Below are positions 34,851-46,453 of a DNA stretch of 64,000 bases, piece by piece. The notes beneath the pieces were generated by a model. That model did not search any database and had not been told where the DNA came from. It was given only the letters and a program-made list of their open reading frames with translations. The stretch covers positions 18,852 to 82,851 of the forward strand of contig JAHBWA010000026.1 in NCBI GenBank assembly GCA_019637195.1, given 5' to 3'. The position numbers and the translations under genes are program-made. The stretch's first letter is position 1; each line of letters opens with the position of its first letter. This DNA comes from Labilithrix sp. (lineage in GTDB: Bacteria; Myxococcota_A; Polyangia; Polyangiales; Polyangiaceae).

Positions 34851-36128
34851 TCAGGCCGCCGTCGCGGCCCGTCGCGGCCACCAGAGCCACGCGCTCGCCG
34901 CGATCGCGGCGGGCAGCGTCATCATCGCGAGCTCGATGGGCACGTGATCGGCGAGGAGCCCGACCAGCGGCGGCGACCAGAGATCGCCGAAGATGTGGAT
35001 CGAGAAGATGCTGAGGGCCATCGCGCTCGCGCGGAGCTCCGTCGGGACCGCCTGGAGGACGACGGCGTTGATGGGCGACGTATTGAGGAACAGGACGGTG
35101 ATCGCGAGGAAGACGAGGATGAAGAAGACCGTCGGGCTCGGCGAGAGGAACGCGCCCGCGGCGAGCGGAGCGCCGAGCGCGCTGCCGGTCGCGCAGATCT
35201 TGAGGAGCTTCTTCACCCGCGCGCGCTCGGCCTCGCGATCGCGCGCGCGCGCGGCGTCGGGATCGTCGCCGCCGGTCGCGCCGACCTCGGGCTTCGCCTC
35301 CGGCAGGGGAGCGTTCGATCGGCGGTCCGCCCAGCGACCGCCGAGGATCGTACCGATCGCGCCGCCGATCACGGTGACGATGCCGAAGCGGAAGTTCGCC
35401 GTCGCGAGCGGGAGCGCGTAGCGCGCGTACAGGAACTTCGGCGCCCAGTACGAGAACGCGCCGATCGCCGCGGTGTAGGCGCAGTACCCGACGACGCCCC
35501 TTCGATAGAGATCGACGCGGGTGAGCTTTCGGACGTCGCGGAGGACGTCGGCCTTCTCCGTCGCGAGCTTCCGCTCCGGCTCGGCGATGAGGAGGCAGGT
35601 CGCCGCGAGGAGGACGCCTGGGCCACCGGCGACGAGGAACGCGGCGCGCCAGCCCCAGCGGCTCTCGACGAAGCCGCCGACGAGGTAGCCGAGCGCCGCG
35701 CCGACGGGCGTGGCCATGTAGAAGACCGCGAGCGCGCGCCCCTTGCGTCGGGGCGGCGTCACGTCGTCGATGATGGTCGGAGCGAGGGTCGCGTAGCTCG
35801 CCTCGCCGATCCCGACGACCGCGCGCGCGAGCAGGAGCGAGCCGATGCCCATCGCGAGGCCGGAGCCCATCGTCGCGAGGCTCCACACGAGCACGCCGGC
35901 GGCGATGAGGCCCCTCCGAGGGAAGCGGTCGCCGAGCGACCCGAAGATCGGTGACGTCAGGAAGTAGCCGACGAGGAACACCGTCGCGAGCAGGCCGCCC
36001 TGGAAGTTCGAGAGCCCGAGCTCCTCTTGCACCTTCGGCAGGACCGCCGAGACGACGAGGCGATCGAGATAGTTCAGGAGATTCAGCCCCGTGAGAAGCG
36101 CGAGGACGGTCCCGGGTCGGCGGATCAC
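34851..36128 (-). CDS. major facilitator superfamily transporter (Spinster-like)
   Basis: The 425-residue protein has about 12 membrane segments. Helix 1 contains LLTGLNLLNYLDRLVVSAVL, typical of MFS carriers of the Spinster/organic-anion type, and the loop 2-3 motif reads GSLGDRFPRRGLI. The central cytoplasmic loop is charged (EAKPEVGATGGDDPD). Substrate cannot be predicted. The start is the GTG at 36128, the only start codon before the divergent gene at 36195; codons upstream of it read as noise. The two genes share a 66-bp promoter region. Confidence 0.88.
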   Translation of the reverse strand: MIRRPGTVLALLTGLNLLNYLDRLVVSAVLPKVQEELGLSNFQGGLLATVFLVGYFLTSPIFGSLGDRFPRRGLIAAGVLVWSLATMGSGLAMGIGSLLLARAVVGIGEASYATLAPTIIDDVTPPRRKGRALAVFYMATPVGAALGYLVGGFVESRWGWRAAFLVAGGPGVLLAATCLLIAEPERKLATEKADVLRDVRKLTRVDLYRRGVVGYCAYTAAIGAFSYWAPKFLYARYALPLATANFRFGIVTVIGGAIGTILGGRWADRRSNAPLPEAKPEVGATGGDDPDAARARDREAERARVKKLLKICATGSALGAPLAAGAFLSPSPTVFFILVFLAITVLFLNTSPINAVVLQAVPTELRASAMALSIFSIHIFGDLWSPPLVGLLADHVPIELAMMTLPAAIAASAWLWWPRRAATAA

Positions 36129-36194
36129 GCGGGCAAGGTACAGGGAAAGCGTGACGAGTTGTACGGTGCGCCGGGGCGACGCTAGTCTTCCTGC

Positions 36195-37013
36195 GTGCGG
36201 CGCATCTCGGGGCTCCTGGCGGCCGTCGCGCTCGGGGCGGCGCTCGCGCGCTGCACGTCCTTCGAGGGCGTCCCGGACGACGTCGGGGAAGACGCCTCGG
36301 CGCTCGACGACGCGGCGGCGCCCGCCGACGCGGCGAGCCCCGACGCGCCGGTCGAAGCGGGGCGGTGCGACTCCGGCTGCCGGGGCACCGCGGGCGCGTG
36401 CGGCGTCCGCGCCGGGCCTACGTGCATCGACGCGCGGGAGGTGACCGTCGCGGACTATCGCGCCTTCACCGAGAGCGTGCAGGGCGCGACGCTCGACGCG
36501 GGAGCGCCGTGCGAGGCGGTGACCGTGGACGTGCTCGGAGCGCGCCCGGATGACGCGCTGCCGGTGACCAACGTGAGCTTCTGCGAGGCGCGCGCGTTCT
36601 GCGCATGGGCAGGCAAGAGCCTCTGCGGGAAGGTCGGCGGAGGGTCGCTCTCCGACGAGCCGCTGCACGTCGTGACGTCGCAGCAGGGGGCGTGGTTCAA
36701 CGCGTGCACCGGCGGCACTCCGAGCCCGCACCTGCTCCTCTCCGACGGCGGCTGCCAGCTCGGCGTGAGCTCGCCGCGCGCCGCCGGCGACGGGTGCCAG
36801 GGCGGCGTGCCCGGCCTCGTCGACATGGTCGGCAACGTCTGGGAGTGGATCGATCGCGTCACGTACCCAGAGCCCGACGCCGCGGCGCCGCTCTCGTACC
36901 TGATCGGCGGCGGCTACGCCAACGATCCGGGGACGACGACGTGCGGCAGCCTCCTCTATGCGACGTTCGGGTTCCGTGGTCAGGACGTCGGCTTTCGCTG
37001 CTGCTCGCCCTGA
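36195..37013 (+). CDS. lipoprotein with formylglycine-generating-enzyme (FGE-sulfatase) domain
   Basis: The 272-residue protein has a signal (GLLAAVALGAALARC, lipobox LARC), an Asp/Ala linker, and a compact SUMF1/FGE-like domain: IDAREVTVADYRAF, LPVTNVSFCEARAFCAWAGK, MVGNVWEWIDRV and IGGGYANDPGTTTCGSL ending GFRCC. This fold appears in formylglycine-generating enzymes and in many non-catalytic surface proteins of myxobacteria. The two active-site Cys positions of true FGE cannot be confirmed by eye. GTG start at 36195. Probably a surface binding protein. Confidence 0.82.
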   Translation: MRRISGLLAAVALGAALARCTSFEGVPDDVGEDASALDDAAAPADAASPDAPVEAGRCDSGCRGTAGACGVRAGPTCIDAREVTVADYRAFTESVQGATLDAGAPCEAVTVDVLGARPDDALPVTNVSFCEARAFCAWAGKSLCGKVGGGSLSDEPLHVVTSQQGAWFNACTGGTPSPHLLLSDGGCQLGVSSPRAAGDGCQGGVPGLVDMVGNVWEWIDRVTYPEPDAAAPLSYLIGGGYANDPGTTTCGSLLYATFGFRGQDVGFRCCSP

Positions 37014-37091
37014 GCGCGTCGCGCCACGCAGTCTCGGGGGTGGCCTTGCTTCGCGTCGACGGGCTCGCGCGGGCGCGGTGCGCGCGATCGC

Positions 37092-37655
37092 TCAGAGCGC
37101 GACGACGTCGGCGAGGACCCGCGCGTACTCGGCGATGAGCGGGTGACTCGGGAGCGCCGCCGCGCGCTCCTCGAGCTCGCGGAAGCGGCTGATCTGGACA
37201 TCGCGGCCGCGCTTGAACATCTTCCACGGATCGCCGAACGAGACCGCGCAGACGACGATCGACTGGAAGTTATCGATCTTGTCGGCGAGCGTGATCGCCT
37301 GCGCCTCCCACGGCTTGCGCGAGAAGTGCTCGAGGTAGAGGCGCTTGCGCTCCTCCCACGAGAGCGACTTGTCCTCCTCGCTCACGTCGCGCACGAGGTC
37401 GGCCACGCGCGCGCCGAACCGCGCCGTGAGCTCGTCGTGCGTGACGCCGCAGTCCTCCATCACGTCGTGGAGCGCGCCCGCGGCGACGACCTCGTCGGAG
37501 AACCCGTGGCGCGCGAGGATGGCCGCGACGCCCGCGACGTGGCTCATGTACGGCACGTCCGCGTCGGGGTACTTCCTGCGCTGGTCCTTGTGCCAGACGG
37601 CGGCCCAGTCGAAGGCGGCCTTGAGCAGCGGCGGGCGGACGGCGAGCGCGGTCAT
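37092..37655 (-). CDS. HD-domain hydrolase, small (p)ppGpp hydrolase-like
   Basis: The 187-residue protein has the HD arrangement of SpoT/MESH1-type alarmone hydrolases: YMSHVAGVAAILARHG (metal His), AAGALHDVMEDCGVT (HD with downstream ED) and ITLADKIDNFQSI (last metal Asp). There is no synthetase, TGS or ACT domain, so it would be a stand-alone small alarmone hydrolase; a nucleotide phosphohydrolase of different specificity is the alternative. The ATG at 37655 begins the domain. The frame runs open far upstream through antisense of parC/parE, but that is not coding. Confidence 0.82.
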   Translation of the reverse strand: MTALAVRPPLLKAAFDWAAVWHKDQRRKYPDADVPYMSHVAGVAAILARHGFSDEVVAAGALHDVMEDCGVTHDELTARFGARVADLVRDVSEEDKSLSWEERKRLYLEHFSRKPWEAQAITLADKIDNFQSIVVCAVSFGDPWKMFKRGRDVQISRFRELEERAAALPSHPLIAEYARVLADVVAL

Positions 37656-37698
37656 CGGCGTCAGTATAGGTATAGATGCAGCGTTCGAGCCGTGACGC

Positions 37699-37959
37699 TC
37701 AGCGGATCTTCTGGAAGACGTCGTCGCTCGGATGGATGCGCTCGCGGCGCTGGGTCGCGACGGCGTCGGTGTCGGGCTCGCGCGCCGGCGGAACGCTCGA
37801 CGAGCGGCGCCGGTGCTCGACCATCGCACCGAGGACGGCGACGGCGCCGATCTCGTCGAGGCTGCGCGACGAGCCGCGGTCGTTGGGAGAGCCGTCCGAG
37901 AAGGCGTCCACGCCCGCGTCGGGCGCTGCGTACGGAGAGGTGGCCAGGGTGGGGGGCAT
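37699..37959 (-). CDS. small hypothetical protein
   Basis: An 86-codon frame starts at an ATG (37959) in the gap between the HD hydrolase and parC. Residue composition is more protein-like than the neighbouring artefact frames (SLDEIGAVAVLGAMVEHRR, ERIHPSDDVFQKIR), with no signal peptide or motif. No strong ribosome-binding site. Coding status is uncertain. Confidence 0.4.
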   Translation of the reverse strand: MPPTLATSPYAAPDAGVDAFSDGSPNDRGSSRSLDEIGAVAVLGAMVEHRRRSSSVPPAREPDTDAVATQRRERIHPSDDVFQKIR

Positions 37960-38180
37960 GGGGCTCTCGGTAGGCTACGTGGCGCAGCGCGGCGCGCCAC
38001 GCACGCGAGCTCGAGAAACCCAATAGAGACGGGATGTTTCGTCCTGCTTACGCTGCAAAATTGCGTTCTGCCTGGAGCGCCGCGCGGGGTCGCGTTCGCC
38101 GATCGAGAACCGGCGCCGGAAACTTGACGTTCGTACAGTGACCTGGTGAGTTCCCGCAGGGTTACCCGAGGGATCTCCTT

Positions 38181-40652
<2,472 letters not shown>

Positions 40653-40682
40653 CGCCACCCTCGGAAGAAGAGAGCAGCACCC

Positions 40683-42590
40683 ATGGCGACCGAGTACACC
40701 GCAAAAGACATCCAGGTCCTCGAGGGGCTCGATCCGGTCCGGAAGCGCCCGGGCATGTACATCGGCGGGGTCGGCAGCGCCGGCCTGCACCACCTCGTCT
40801 GGGAGATCGTCGACAACTCCGTCGACGAGGCCATGAACGGCCACGCGAAGGAGATCACGGTCACGCTCCACAAGGACGGATCGAGCATCACCGTCTCGGA
40901 CGACGGCCGCGGCATCCCGATCGACAAGCACCCGAAGCACAAGAAGACCGCGCTCGAGATCGTCTACACGACGCTCCACGCGGGCGGGAAGTTCGAGGGG
41001 GCGAACTACAAGACGTCCGGCGGGCTTCACGGCGTCGGCGCGTCGGTCGTCAACGCGCTCTCGACGAAGGTCGTCGTCACGGTGAAGCGCGGCGGCGCCG
41101 AGCACACGATGGAGTTCCGGCGCGGCGTCGCGCAGGGGTCGCTGAAGAAGCTGGGCGCCGCGCGCGGCAGCGGCACGACGGTCTTCTTCCAGCCCGATCC
41201 GCAGATCTTCCCGCGCACCGAGTTCGATCCTCAGCTCATCCGCGACCGCCTCGAGGTCGCGAGCTTCCTCCACCGCGGCGTGAAGGTCCGGTTCATCGAC
41301 CAGGCGCACGGCACGGACGAGACCTTCAAGCACGACCAGGGGATCGTCGACTACCTGAAGAAGGTCATCGGCGAGCGGAGCCAGAAGGCGATCCACGACG
41401 CGCCGTTCACGCTGCTCAAGGAGAACGGCGCGAAGGTCGAGGTCGCGTTCCAGTGGACCGAGTCGACCGACGAGCACGTCCGGAGCTACGTCAACGGCAT
41501 CCCCACCGGATCGGGCGGCACGCACGAGAACGGCCTCCGGAGCGCCGTCGGCAAGGCGGTGCGCAACTTCATCGACACGCACAACCTCACGCCCCGCGGC
41601 GTGACGCTCACCGGGGACGACATCCGCGAAGGGTTCACGTCGATCCTCAGCGTCTACATCGCGGAGCCGCAGTTCCAGGGCCAGACCAAGGACCGCCTCA
41701 ACAACCCGGAGGTCCAGAGCTACGTCGATCAGGCCGTGCGTCCGGCGCTCGAGCAGTGGCTCAACTCGAACCGCAGCGTCGCCGAGCAGATCGTCGCGCG
41801 GATCGTCCTCGCGGCGCGCGCCCGCGAGGCGTCGCGGGCCGCGTCGGCGGCCGTGTCGCGCAAGACGGCGACGAGCGGGCGCCTCACGCTCCCGGGCAAG
41901 CTGAGCGACTGCTCGAGCAGCGCCCGCGAGAAGACCGAGCTGTTCATCGTGGAGGGAGACTCCGCGGGCGGCTCCGCCAAGCAGGGGCGGGACCGCGAGC
42001 TCCAGGCCGTGCTCCCGCTCCGCGGCAAGGTGCTCAACACCGAGTCGGTGGCGCTCGCGAAGGTGCTCGAGAACAAGGAGCTCGCCGACCTCGTCGTCGC
42101 GATGGGCTGCGGGGTCGGTAAGGACTTCGATATCTCGCGCCTCCGCTACGCGCGGATCATCGTCCTCGCCGACGCGGACTCCGACGGGCACCACATCTCG
42201 ACCTTGCTGCTCACGTTCTTCTACCGGCACATCCCGGAGCTCCTGAAGAACGGCAAGGTCTTCGTCGCGGTCCCGCCGCTCTACCGCATCGACATCGGCA
42301 AGGAGACCCACTGGGCCGCCGACGACGCGGACAAGGAGCGCATCCTGAAGGCGGCGGGCAAGGACGAGAGCAAGGTGGAGATCACCCGCTTCAAGGGCCT
42401 CGGCGAGATGATGCCCAAGGTGCTCTGGGAGACGACCCTCGCGCCGAAGTCGAGGCGCCTGCTCCGGATCGAGATCGCCGACGCGCTGCAGACCGATCGC
42501 GTCATCAACGACCTGATGGGCAAGGACCCGTCGGCGCGCTTCAACTTCATCATGGAGCACGCACAAGAGGCGGCGGACATCGACGTCTGA
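40683..42590 (+). CDS. parE: topoisomerase IV subunit B (GyrB-type ATPase subunit)
   Basis: The 635-residue GHKL ATPase subunit has ATP-binding motifs VWEIVDNSVDEAM, DDGRGIPIDKHPK and GGLHGVGASVVNAL, the transducer segment with TREGL-like DDIREGFTSI, and the TOPRIM domain ELFIVEGDSAGGSAKQG plus LADADSDGHHI that binds magnesium and DNA. Length fits ParE and short GyrB; pairing with the adjacent A subunit supports topoisomerase IV, which decatenates chromosomes. The ATG at 40683 follows a purine-rich GAAGAAGAGAG site. gyrB is not seen elsewhere in the window, so use as a shared GyrB cannot be excluded. Confidence 0.93.
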   Translation: MATEYTAKDIQVLEGLDPVRKRPGMYIGGVGSAGLHHLVWEIVDNSVDEAMNGHAKEITVTLHKDGSSITVSDDGRGIPIDKHPKHKKTALEIVYTTLHAGGKFEGANYKTSGGLHGVGASVVNALSTKVVVTVKRGGAEHTMEFRRGVAQGSLKKLGAARGSGTTVFFQPDPQIFPRTEFDPQLIRDRLEVASFLHRGVKVRFIDQAHGTDETFKHDQGIVDYLKKVIGERSQKAIHDAPFTLLKENGAKVEVAFQWTESTDEHVRSYVNGIPTGSGGTHENGLRSAVGKAVRNFIDTHNLTPRGVTLTGDDIREGFTSILSVYIAEPQFQGQTKDRLNNPEVQSYVDQAVRPALEQWLNSNRSVAEQIVARIVLAARAREASRAASAAVSRKTATSGRLTLPGKLSDCSSSAREKTELFIVEGDSAGGSAKQGRDRELQAVLPLRGKVLNTESVALAKVLENKELADLVVAMGCGVGKDFDISRLRYARIIVLADADSDGHHISTLLLTFFYRHIPELLKNGKVFVAVPPLYRIDIGKETHWAADDADKERILKAAGKDESKVEITRFKGLGEMMPKVLWETTLAPKSRRLLRIEIADALQTDRVINDLMGKDPSARFNFIMEHAQEAADIDV

Positions 42591-42665
42591 CGGGCGCGGG
42601 GCGCGCCGTGAGCGCTCGGCGCTCCACCGGAGGTGGCCCGCGCCGTATCATGGCGGGCTTCGTCG

Positions 42666-43763
42666 ATGCGTCGCACACGTTCGAGAACCCGACCCCCGCT
42701 CGCCGTCGCGATCGCGGCGGCGCTCGCCGTGTCCGCGACGCCGGCCGGCGCAGAGGAGCGGCCGATCGTGTTCTCGGTCGCGCTCGGCGAGAGCCCGCTC
42801 GATCGCTGCGGCGGCGGCGTCGCGCTCACCCGCGAGGTCGAGGAGCGCCTGCGCCGGCCCGTCTTCGCCGACGAGGACGCCGCCGACATCGCGTTCGCGA
42901 TCGCCGCCAGGCGCGCGGACGGCGAGCTCGACTCGTGGCGCGCCGAGATCGTCGAGCGGGATCGCGCCGGCGCGGAGCTCGGGCGGCGCGACGTGCCGCT
43001 GCCCGCCGCTGACTGCCCAAGGGCCCTCGACACGCTGGCGGTCGTGCTCGCGATCATGATCGGTCCGGCTCGCGTGACCACCGAGCCCCCGTGGCGCGCC
43101 GAGCCGTCGCCCGTCCCGTCGCCCGCGCCGACGCGCGTGGATCGTCCGCGCGAGCCGCCGAGGCCCTCCCTTCGGGGGGGAGCCGCCGCCACGCCGCCCG
43201 AGCCGCCCGAGCCGCTCCGCTGGCGCATGAGCCCGCTCGCGGGCGTGGTGGGTGGGACGGGCGTCCTCCCCTCGGCGGCCTGGGCGGTCGAGGCGGGGGC
43301 GCTGGTCCGGCCTCCCGTCCGGCGCTTCGCGCTGATCGCCCGCGCCGCCTACTGGCCGCCGGGGAGGCTCCAGGCGCCGGCGCAGGCGGAGGTCGATCGC
43401 GTCGGTGGCGCGGCGCTCGGCTGCCTCGAGCTCTACCGTCTCGGGAGCCTCGCCGCGGGGAGCGTCGCCTTCGGCGGCTGCGCGGGCGCGGACGCGGGCG
43501 TGATCACGGCGCGCTCGGCCAACCTCACGACGTCGTCGAAGAGCTCGTGGATCGTCGGGGTTCTCGCGGAGGCCCGCCTTGGCTACCGTCTCGCCTTGCG
43601 GCATGGCGTCGCCGTCGAGCCCTACCTCGCCCCGCAGCTGTCGGCGCTCTTGCGGCGCGACCGGTTCACCTACCGGGACGCCGCCGGACGGGAGCGAACG
43701 CTCCTTTTTCCGGCGCCCGCCAGCTTCCAGGCCGGTTTCGGAGTCATCGTGCATTTTCTTTGA
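42666..43763 (+). CDS. putative outer-membrane beta-barrel protein
   Basis: The 365-residue protein has a signal peptide (LAVAIAAALAVSATPAGA), a periplasmic N-terminal domain (about 35-125; REVEERLRRPVFADEDAAD), a Pro-rich linker, and a C-terminal half of alternating polar/hydrophobic strands (RWRMSPLAGVVGG, RRFALIARAAYWPPG, SSWIVGVLAEARLGYRLAL) ending in FGVIVHFL, an aromatic terminus as in barrels. Related myxobacterial proteins are often encoded directly before ECF sigma genes. The ATG at 42666 is chosen at the signal. The ECF sigma gene follows after 45 bp, so it is probably in one unit with the next seven genes. Confidence 0.72.
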   Translation: MRRTRSRTRPPLAVAIAAALAVSATPAGAEERPIVFSVALGESPLDRCGGGVALTREVEERLRRPVFADEDAADIAFAIAARRADGELDSWRAEIVERDRAGAELGRRDVPLPAADCPRALDTLAVVLAIMIGPARVTTEPPWRAEPSPVPSPAPTRVDRPREPPRPSLRGGAAATPPEPPEPLRWRMSPLAGVVGGTGVLPSAAWAVEAGALVRPPVRRFALIARAAYWPPGRLQAPAQAEVDRVGGAALGCLELYRLGSLAAGSVAFGGCAGADAGVITARSANLTTSSKSSWIVGVLAEARLGYRLALRHGVAVEPYLAPQLSALLRRDRFTYRDAAGRERTLLFPAPASFQAGFGVIVHFL

Positions 43764-43808
43764 TGAAAGTCGGCGGCTCGCTCCTTTTATCGCTCGAGGT
43801 CTCCACCC

Positions 43809-44462
43809 GTGGCAGCGTTTGGGTATCCCGCTCCGGCTCCGGCCATCCCCGCGTCACCGGCGCTCGTCGCCGCGGGCGCGGTCGACGGCGGGGCGGCGGT
43901 GACCGTGACCGCGCCCGCGGTCACGACGTCCGCGGGCGTGTTCCGCGAGCACGGCGCCTTCGTGTTCCGGCTCCTGCGCCGCCTCGGGGTCCCCGACGCC
44001 GACCTCGACGACCTCACGCAAGAGGTGTTCATCATCGTGCATCGCTCTCTCGATCGCTACGAGGAGCGGAGCCAGATGCGCGCGTGGCTCTATCGGATTT
44101 GCGTGCGCGAGGCGTCGCGCCATCGGCGAAAGCTCCCCGCGCCGGCGTCGAACGTGGACGTCGAGCTGCTGAGCGGGCCTCCCGGCTCGTCGCCCGAGGA
44201 GGCGGCGCAGGCGAGCGAGGCGCGCGCCGATTTCGATCGGCTCCTCGGCGTGCTCGACGAGGATCGCCGCGCGGTGTTCGTCCTCTACGAAGTGGAAGAA
44301 CTCTCGATGGAAGAAGTCGCTACGGCCGTCGGCTGTCCGGTCCCGACCGCGTACTCGCGCCTCCGCTCGGCGCGCCAGCTCGTCGTCGCCGCCGCCAGGC
44401 GCCTCGAGGCGCACCGCGAGCACGCCGAGAACAAGGTCACCGGCAAAGGGAGATCGCGATGA
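43809..44462 (+). CDS. ECF-type RNA polymerase sigma factor
   Basis: The 217-residue sigma-70 family factor has region 2 (about 45-108; FREHGAFVFRLLRRLG, DLDDLTQEVFIIVHRSLDRY, RAWLYRICVREASRHRR) and region 4 (about 137-192; LDEDRRAVFVLYEVEELSME, CPVPTAYSRLRSARQLV). It has no region 3 or 1.1, so it is an ECF factor. The N-terminus carries 42 extra Ala/Pro residues. GTG start at 43809. Its stop overlaps the ATG of the following membrane protein (ATGA), the usual sigma/anti-sigma layout. The genes downstream are the natural candidates for its regulon. Confidence 0.94.
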   Translation: MAAFGYPAPAPAIPASPALVAAGAVDGGAAVTVTAPAVTTSAGVFREHGAFVFRLLRRLGVPDADLDDLTQEVFIIVHRSLDRYEERSQMRAWLYRICVREASRHRRKLPAPASNVDVELLSGPPGSSPEEAAQASEARADFDRLLGVLDEDRRAVFVLYEVEELSMEEVATAVGCPVPTAYSRLRSARQLVVAAARRLEAHREHAENKVTGKGRSR

Positions 44463-45205
44463 GCTTCGAGGGACCGCGCCGCCTCTTCGAGGGCGACGAG
44501 TCGAGCGGGCTGCTCCGAGGCGCGCTCGAGGCCGAGCGCCGCGACGCGGTCGCCGAGCCGCGCCTGCGGCGGATCGAGCAGGCCGTCGCGATGATCGGCG
44601 CGAGCGCCGCGGCGCCGTCGGCGTCCGCCCCCGCGGAGGTCGCGGCGAGCGCGGAGCCCGCTGCGGGGTGGTTGGCCTCGAAGGGGCCGCTCGTGCTCCT
44701 CGCCGCCGCGACGTTCGGTGGGCTCGCGGCGGTCTTCGCGGTCGGCGGCGATCCGTCGCCGGCGACCCAGCCCGCTCCGCAGCGCAGCCCGGTCGTCGCG
44801 GCGCCCGGCCCGCCGCGTGAGCCCGAGCCGCGCCTCGCCGGGCCGGCGATCGCGACGCTCTCGCCGGCCGATCTCCCGACGGCGCCCGCGCCGCCGCCCT
44901 CCGCGAAGACCGCGCGTGCGACGGCGTCCGCGACCGAGGGCGACGAGATCGCGCTGCTCGCCCGCGCGCACGACGCGCTCCGCGACGATCCCGCTCGATC
45001 GCTCGCGCTCTGCCGCGAGCACGAGGCGCGCTTCCCCGGCGGGCACTTCGCGCAGGAGCGCGAGGCCGTCGCGGTCGAGGCGCTCGTCTACCTCGGCCAG
45101 AAGGACGACGCCGCTCGGCGCTGGAGCGAGTTCCAGCGGCGGTATCCGTCGTCGAGCCATCGCGGTCACCTCGCGAGCCTCTTCGCGGCCTCGCCCGCGC
45201 CCTGA
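44459..45205 (+). CDS. membrane protein coupled to the ECF sigma factor, putative anti-sigma factor
   Basis: The 248-residue protein has a cytoplasmic N-terminal part (1-70), one membrane helix (76-97, PLVLLAAATFGGLAAVFAV), a Pro/Ala linker and an extracytoplasmic helical part with tetratricopeptide-like pattern (AHDALRDDPARSLALCREHE, EALVYLGQKDDAARRWSEFQ). The classical zinc anti-sigma motif HxxxCxxC is absent, but topology and the 4-bp overlap with the sigma gene fit an anti-sigma factor whose outer part senses an envelope signal. This type of protein is common after myxobacterial ECF genes. Role inferred from context. Confidence 0.75.
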   Translation: MSFEGPRRLFEGDESSGLLRGALEAERRDAVAEPRLRRIEQAVAMIGASAAAPSASAPAEVAASAEPAAGWLASKGPLVLLAAATFGGLAAVFAVGGDPSPATQPAPQRSPVVAAPGPPREPEPRLAGPAIATLSPADLPTAPAPPPSAKTARATASATEGDEIALLARAHDALRDDPARSLALCREHEARFPGGHFAQEREAVAVEALVYLGQKDDAARRWSEFQRRYPSSSHRGHLASLFAASPAP

Positions 45206-45265
45206 TCCTCGCTCGACTCGAACCCTTCGCCCGCCGCTCGCCGTGAGCGACGCCTGAGGTCATCC

Positions 45266-46453
45266 TTGTCATCTTCGTCGAAGAAGGCCTTCGTCACGTG
45301 CGGCATCGTCGCCCTCGGCGTCGCCGCCGTCGCGTGCTCCGAGCGCATCTACATGGGCGAGGTGCGGCCTCCCGAGGGCCCGCCGAGCTTCACGGATCCG
45401 AGCTCCGCCGACGCGGCGCTCGAGGGCGGTGGCCGCCTCGAGTGCATCGGGACCGAGTGTCCTTCGCCGTGGACGACGTGCGTCTCGGAGGACGGCCCGA
45501 CGTACAAGTGCGGGACCGATCTGAGGCGCGATCCGGACCACTGCGGCGCGTGCGGGAACAAGTGCCGCGACTTCAAGCGGCTCCACATGACGTCGCGCTG
45601 CGTGGACGGCGCGTGCGAGGTCGAGTGCTACAGCCCGCCGACCACGTTCGAGCCGTACGACTGGCGCAACTGCAACGGCCTCGTCGATGACGGCTGCGAG
45701 GTCGACATCTACCGGGACCCGAAGCACTGCGGCGCGTGCGGAAACGCCTGCGCGCCGGGGCTCCGGTGCAACGGCGGCCAGTGCGGGTGCCCCGCGGGGA
45801 AGATCCAGTGCGACGAAGTCTGCGTCGATCCGATGACGGACGACGCCAACTGCGGCGGCTGCGGGAACTTCTGCAATTCGGGGTCGGACGGATGCGACCC
45901 CATGCCTCCACGGACCCGATACGGATGCGCGAACGGCGCGTGCACGGTGTTGAAGTGCCAGGATCCGTCGGCCGACTGCAACGGCGACCTCGGTCAGAGC
46001 GTGTGCGGGGGCGACGGGTGCGAGGTCGAGAGCCTGGACACCACCGAGAACTGCGGCGCGTGCGGGATCAAATGCGCCGCCGGTCTCTCGTGCATCGACG
46101 AGGGCAACGGCTTCGAGTGCGGCATCCCGTGCGTGAAGTTCGGCAAGGTCTTTTGCGGCGACCGCTGCGCCGATCTCCTGACCGATCGCGCCCACTGCGG
46201 CAGCTGCGGGGCCTTCTGCGGTGAGCCGGGGCCGAACCAGGCCAGCGTCTGCGCGAAGGGGATCTGCGCCTACGAGTGCGCGCCCGGCTTCGGCGACTGC
46301 AACGGGGATCCGACCGACGGCTGCGAGACCAACCTCGCCGTTCACCCGGCGAACTGCGGCGCATGCGGCAACGAGTGCGACATCGCGGCGGGCCAGCCGT
46401 GCATCGAGGGAGCGTGCCTCATGACCGAGTGTGACGCGGGGGTGCCGCGATGA
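45266..46453 (+). CDS. Cys-rich lipoprotein with six CGxCGxxC repeats
   Basis: The 395-residue protein has a lipoprotein signal (GIVALGVAAVAC, lipobox VAAC at Cys24) and six repeats of the type HCGACGNKC, HCGACGNAC, NCGGCGNFC, NCGACGIKC, HCGSCGAFC and NCGACGNEC, each followed by a second cysteine knot segment (for example CNGDPTDGCE). These resemble Stig1-type or keratin-like disulphide modules. TTG start at 45266. The stop overlaps the next start (46450-46453, ATGA). First gene of a five-gene coupled lipoprotein operon. It probably forms a rigid extracellular rod; no enzyme motif. Confidence 0.88.
   Translation: MSSSSKKAFVTCGIVALGVAAVACSERIYMGEVRPPEGPPSFTDPSSADAALEGGGRLECIGTECPSPWTTCVSEDGPTYKCGTDLRRDPDHCGACGNKCRDFKRLHMTSRCVDGACEVECYSPPTTFEPYDWRNCNGLVDDGCEVDIYRDPKHCGACGNACAPGLRCNGGQCGCPAGKIQCDEVCVDPMTDDANCGGCGNFCNSGSDGCDPMPPRTRYGCANGACTVLKCQDPSADCNGDLGQSVCGGDGCEVESLDTTENCGACGIKCAAGLSCIDEGNGFECGIPCVKFGKVFCGDRCADLLTDRAHCGSCGAFCGEPGPNQASVCAKGICAYECAPGFGDCNGDPTDGCETNLAVHPANCGACGNECDIAAGQPCIEGACLMTECDAGVPR

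Noticed and set aside
38124..38152. Possible parC promoter TTGACG with 17-bp spacing to TGAGTT
   Set aside because: The -10 match is too poor to report as a feature; the region is otherwise a plausible place for a promoter.
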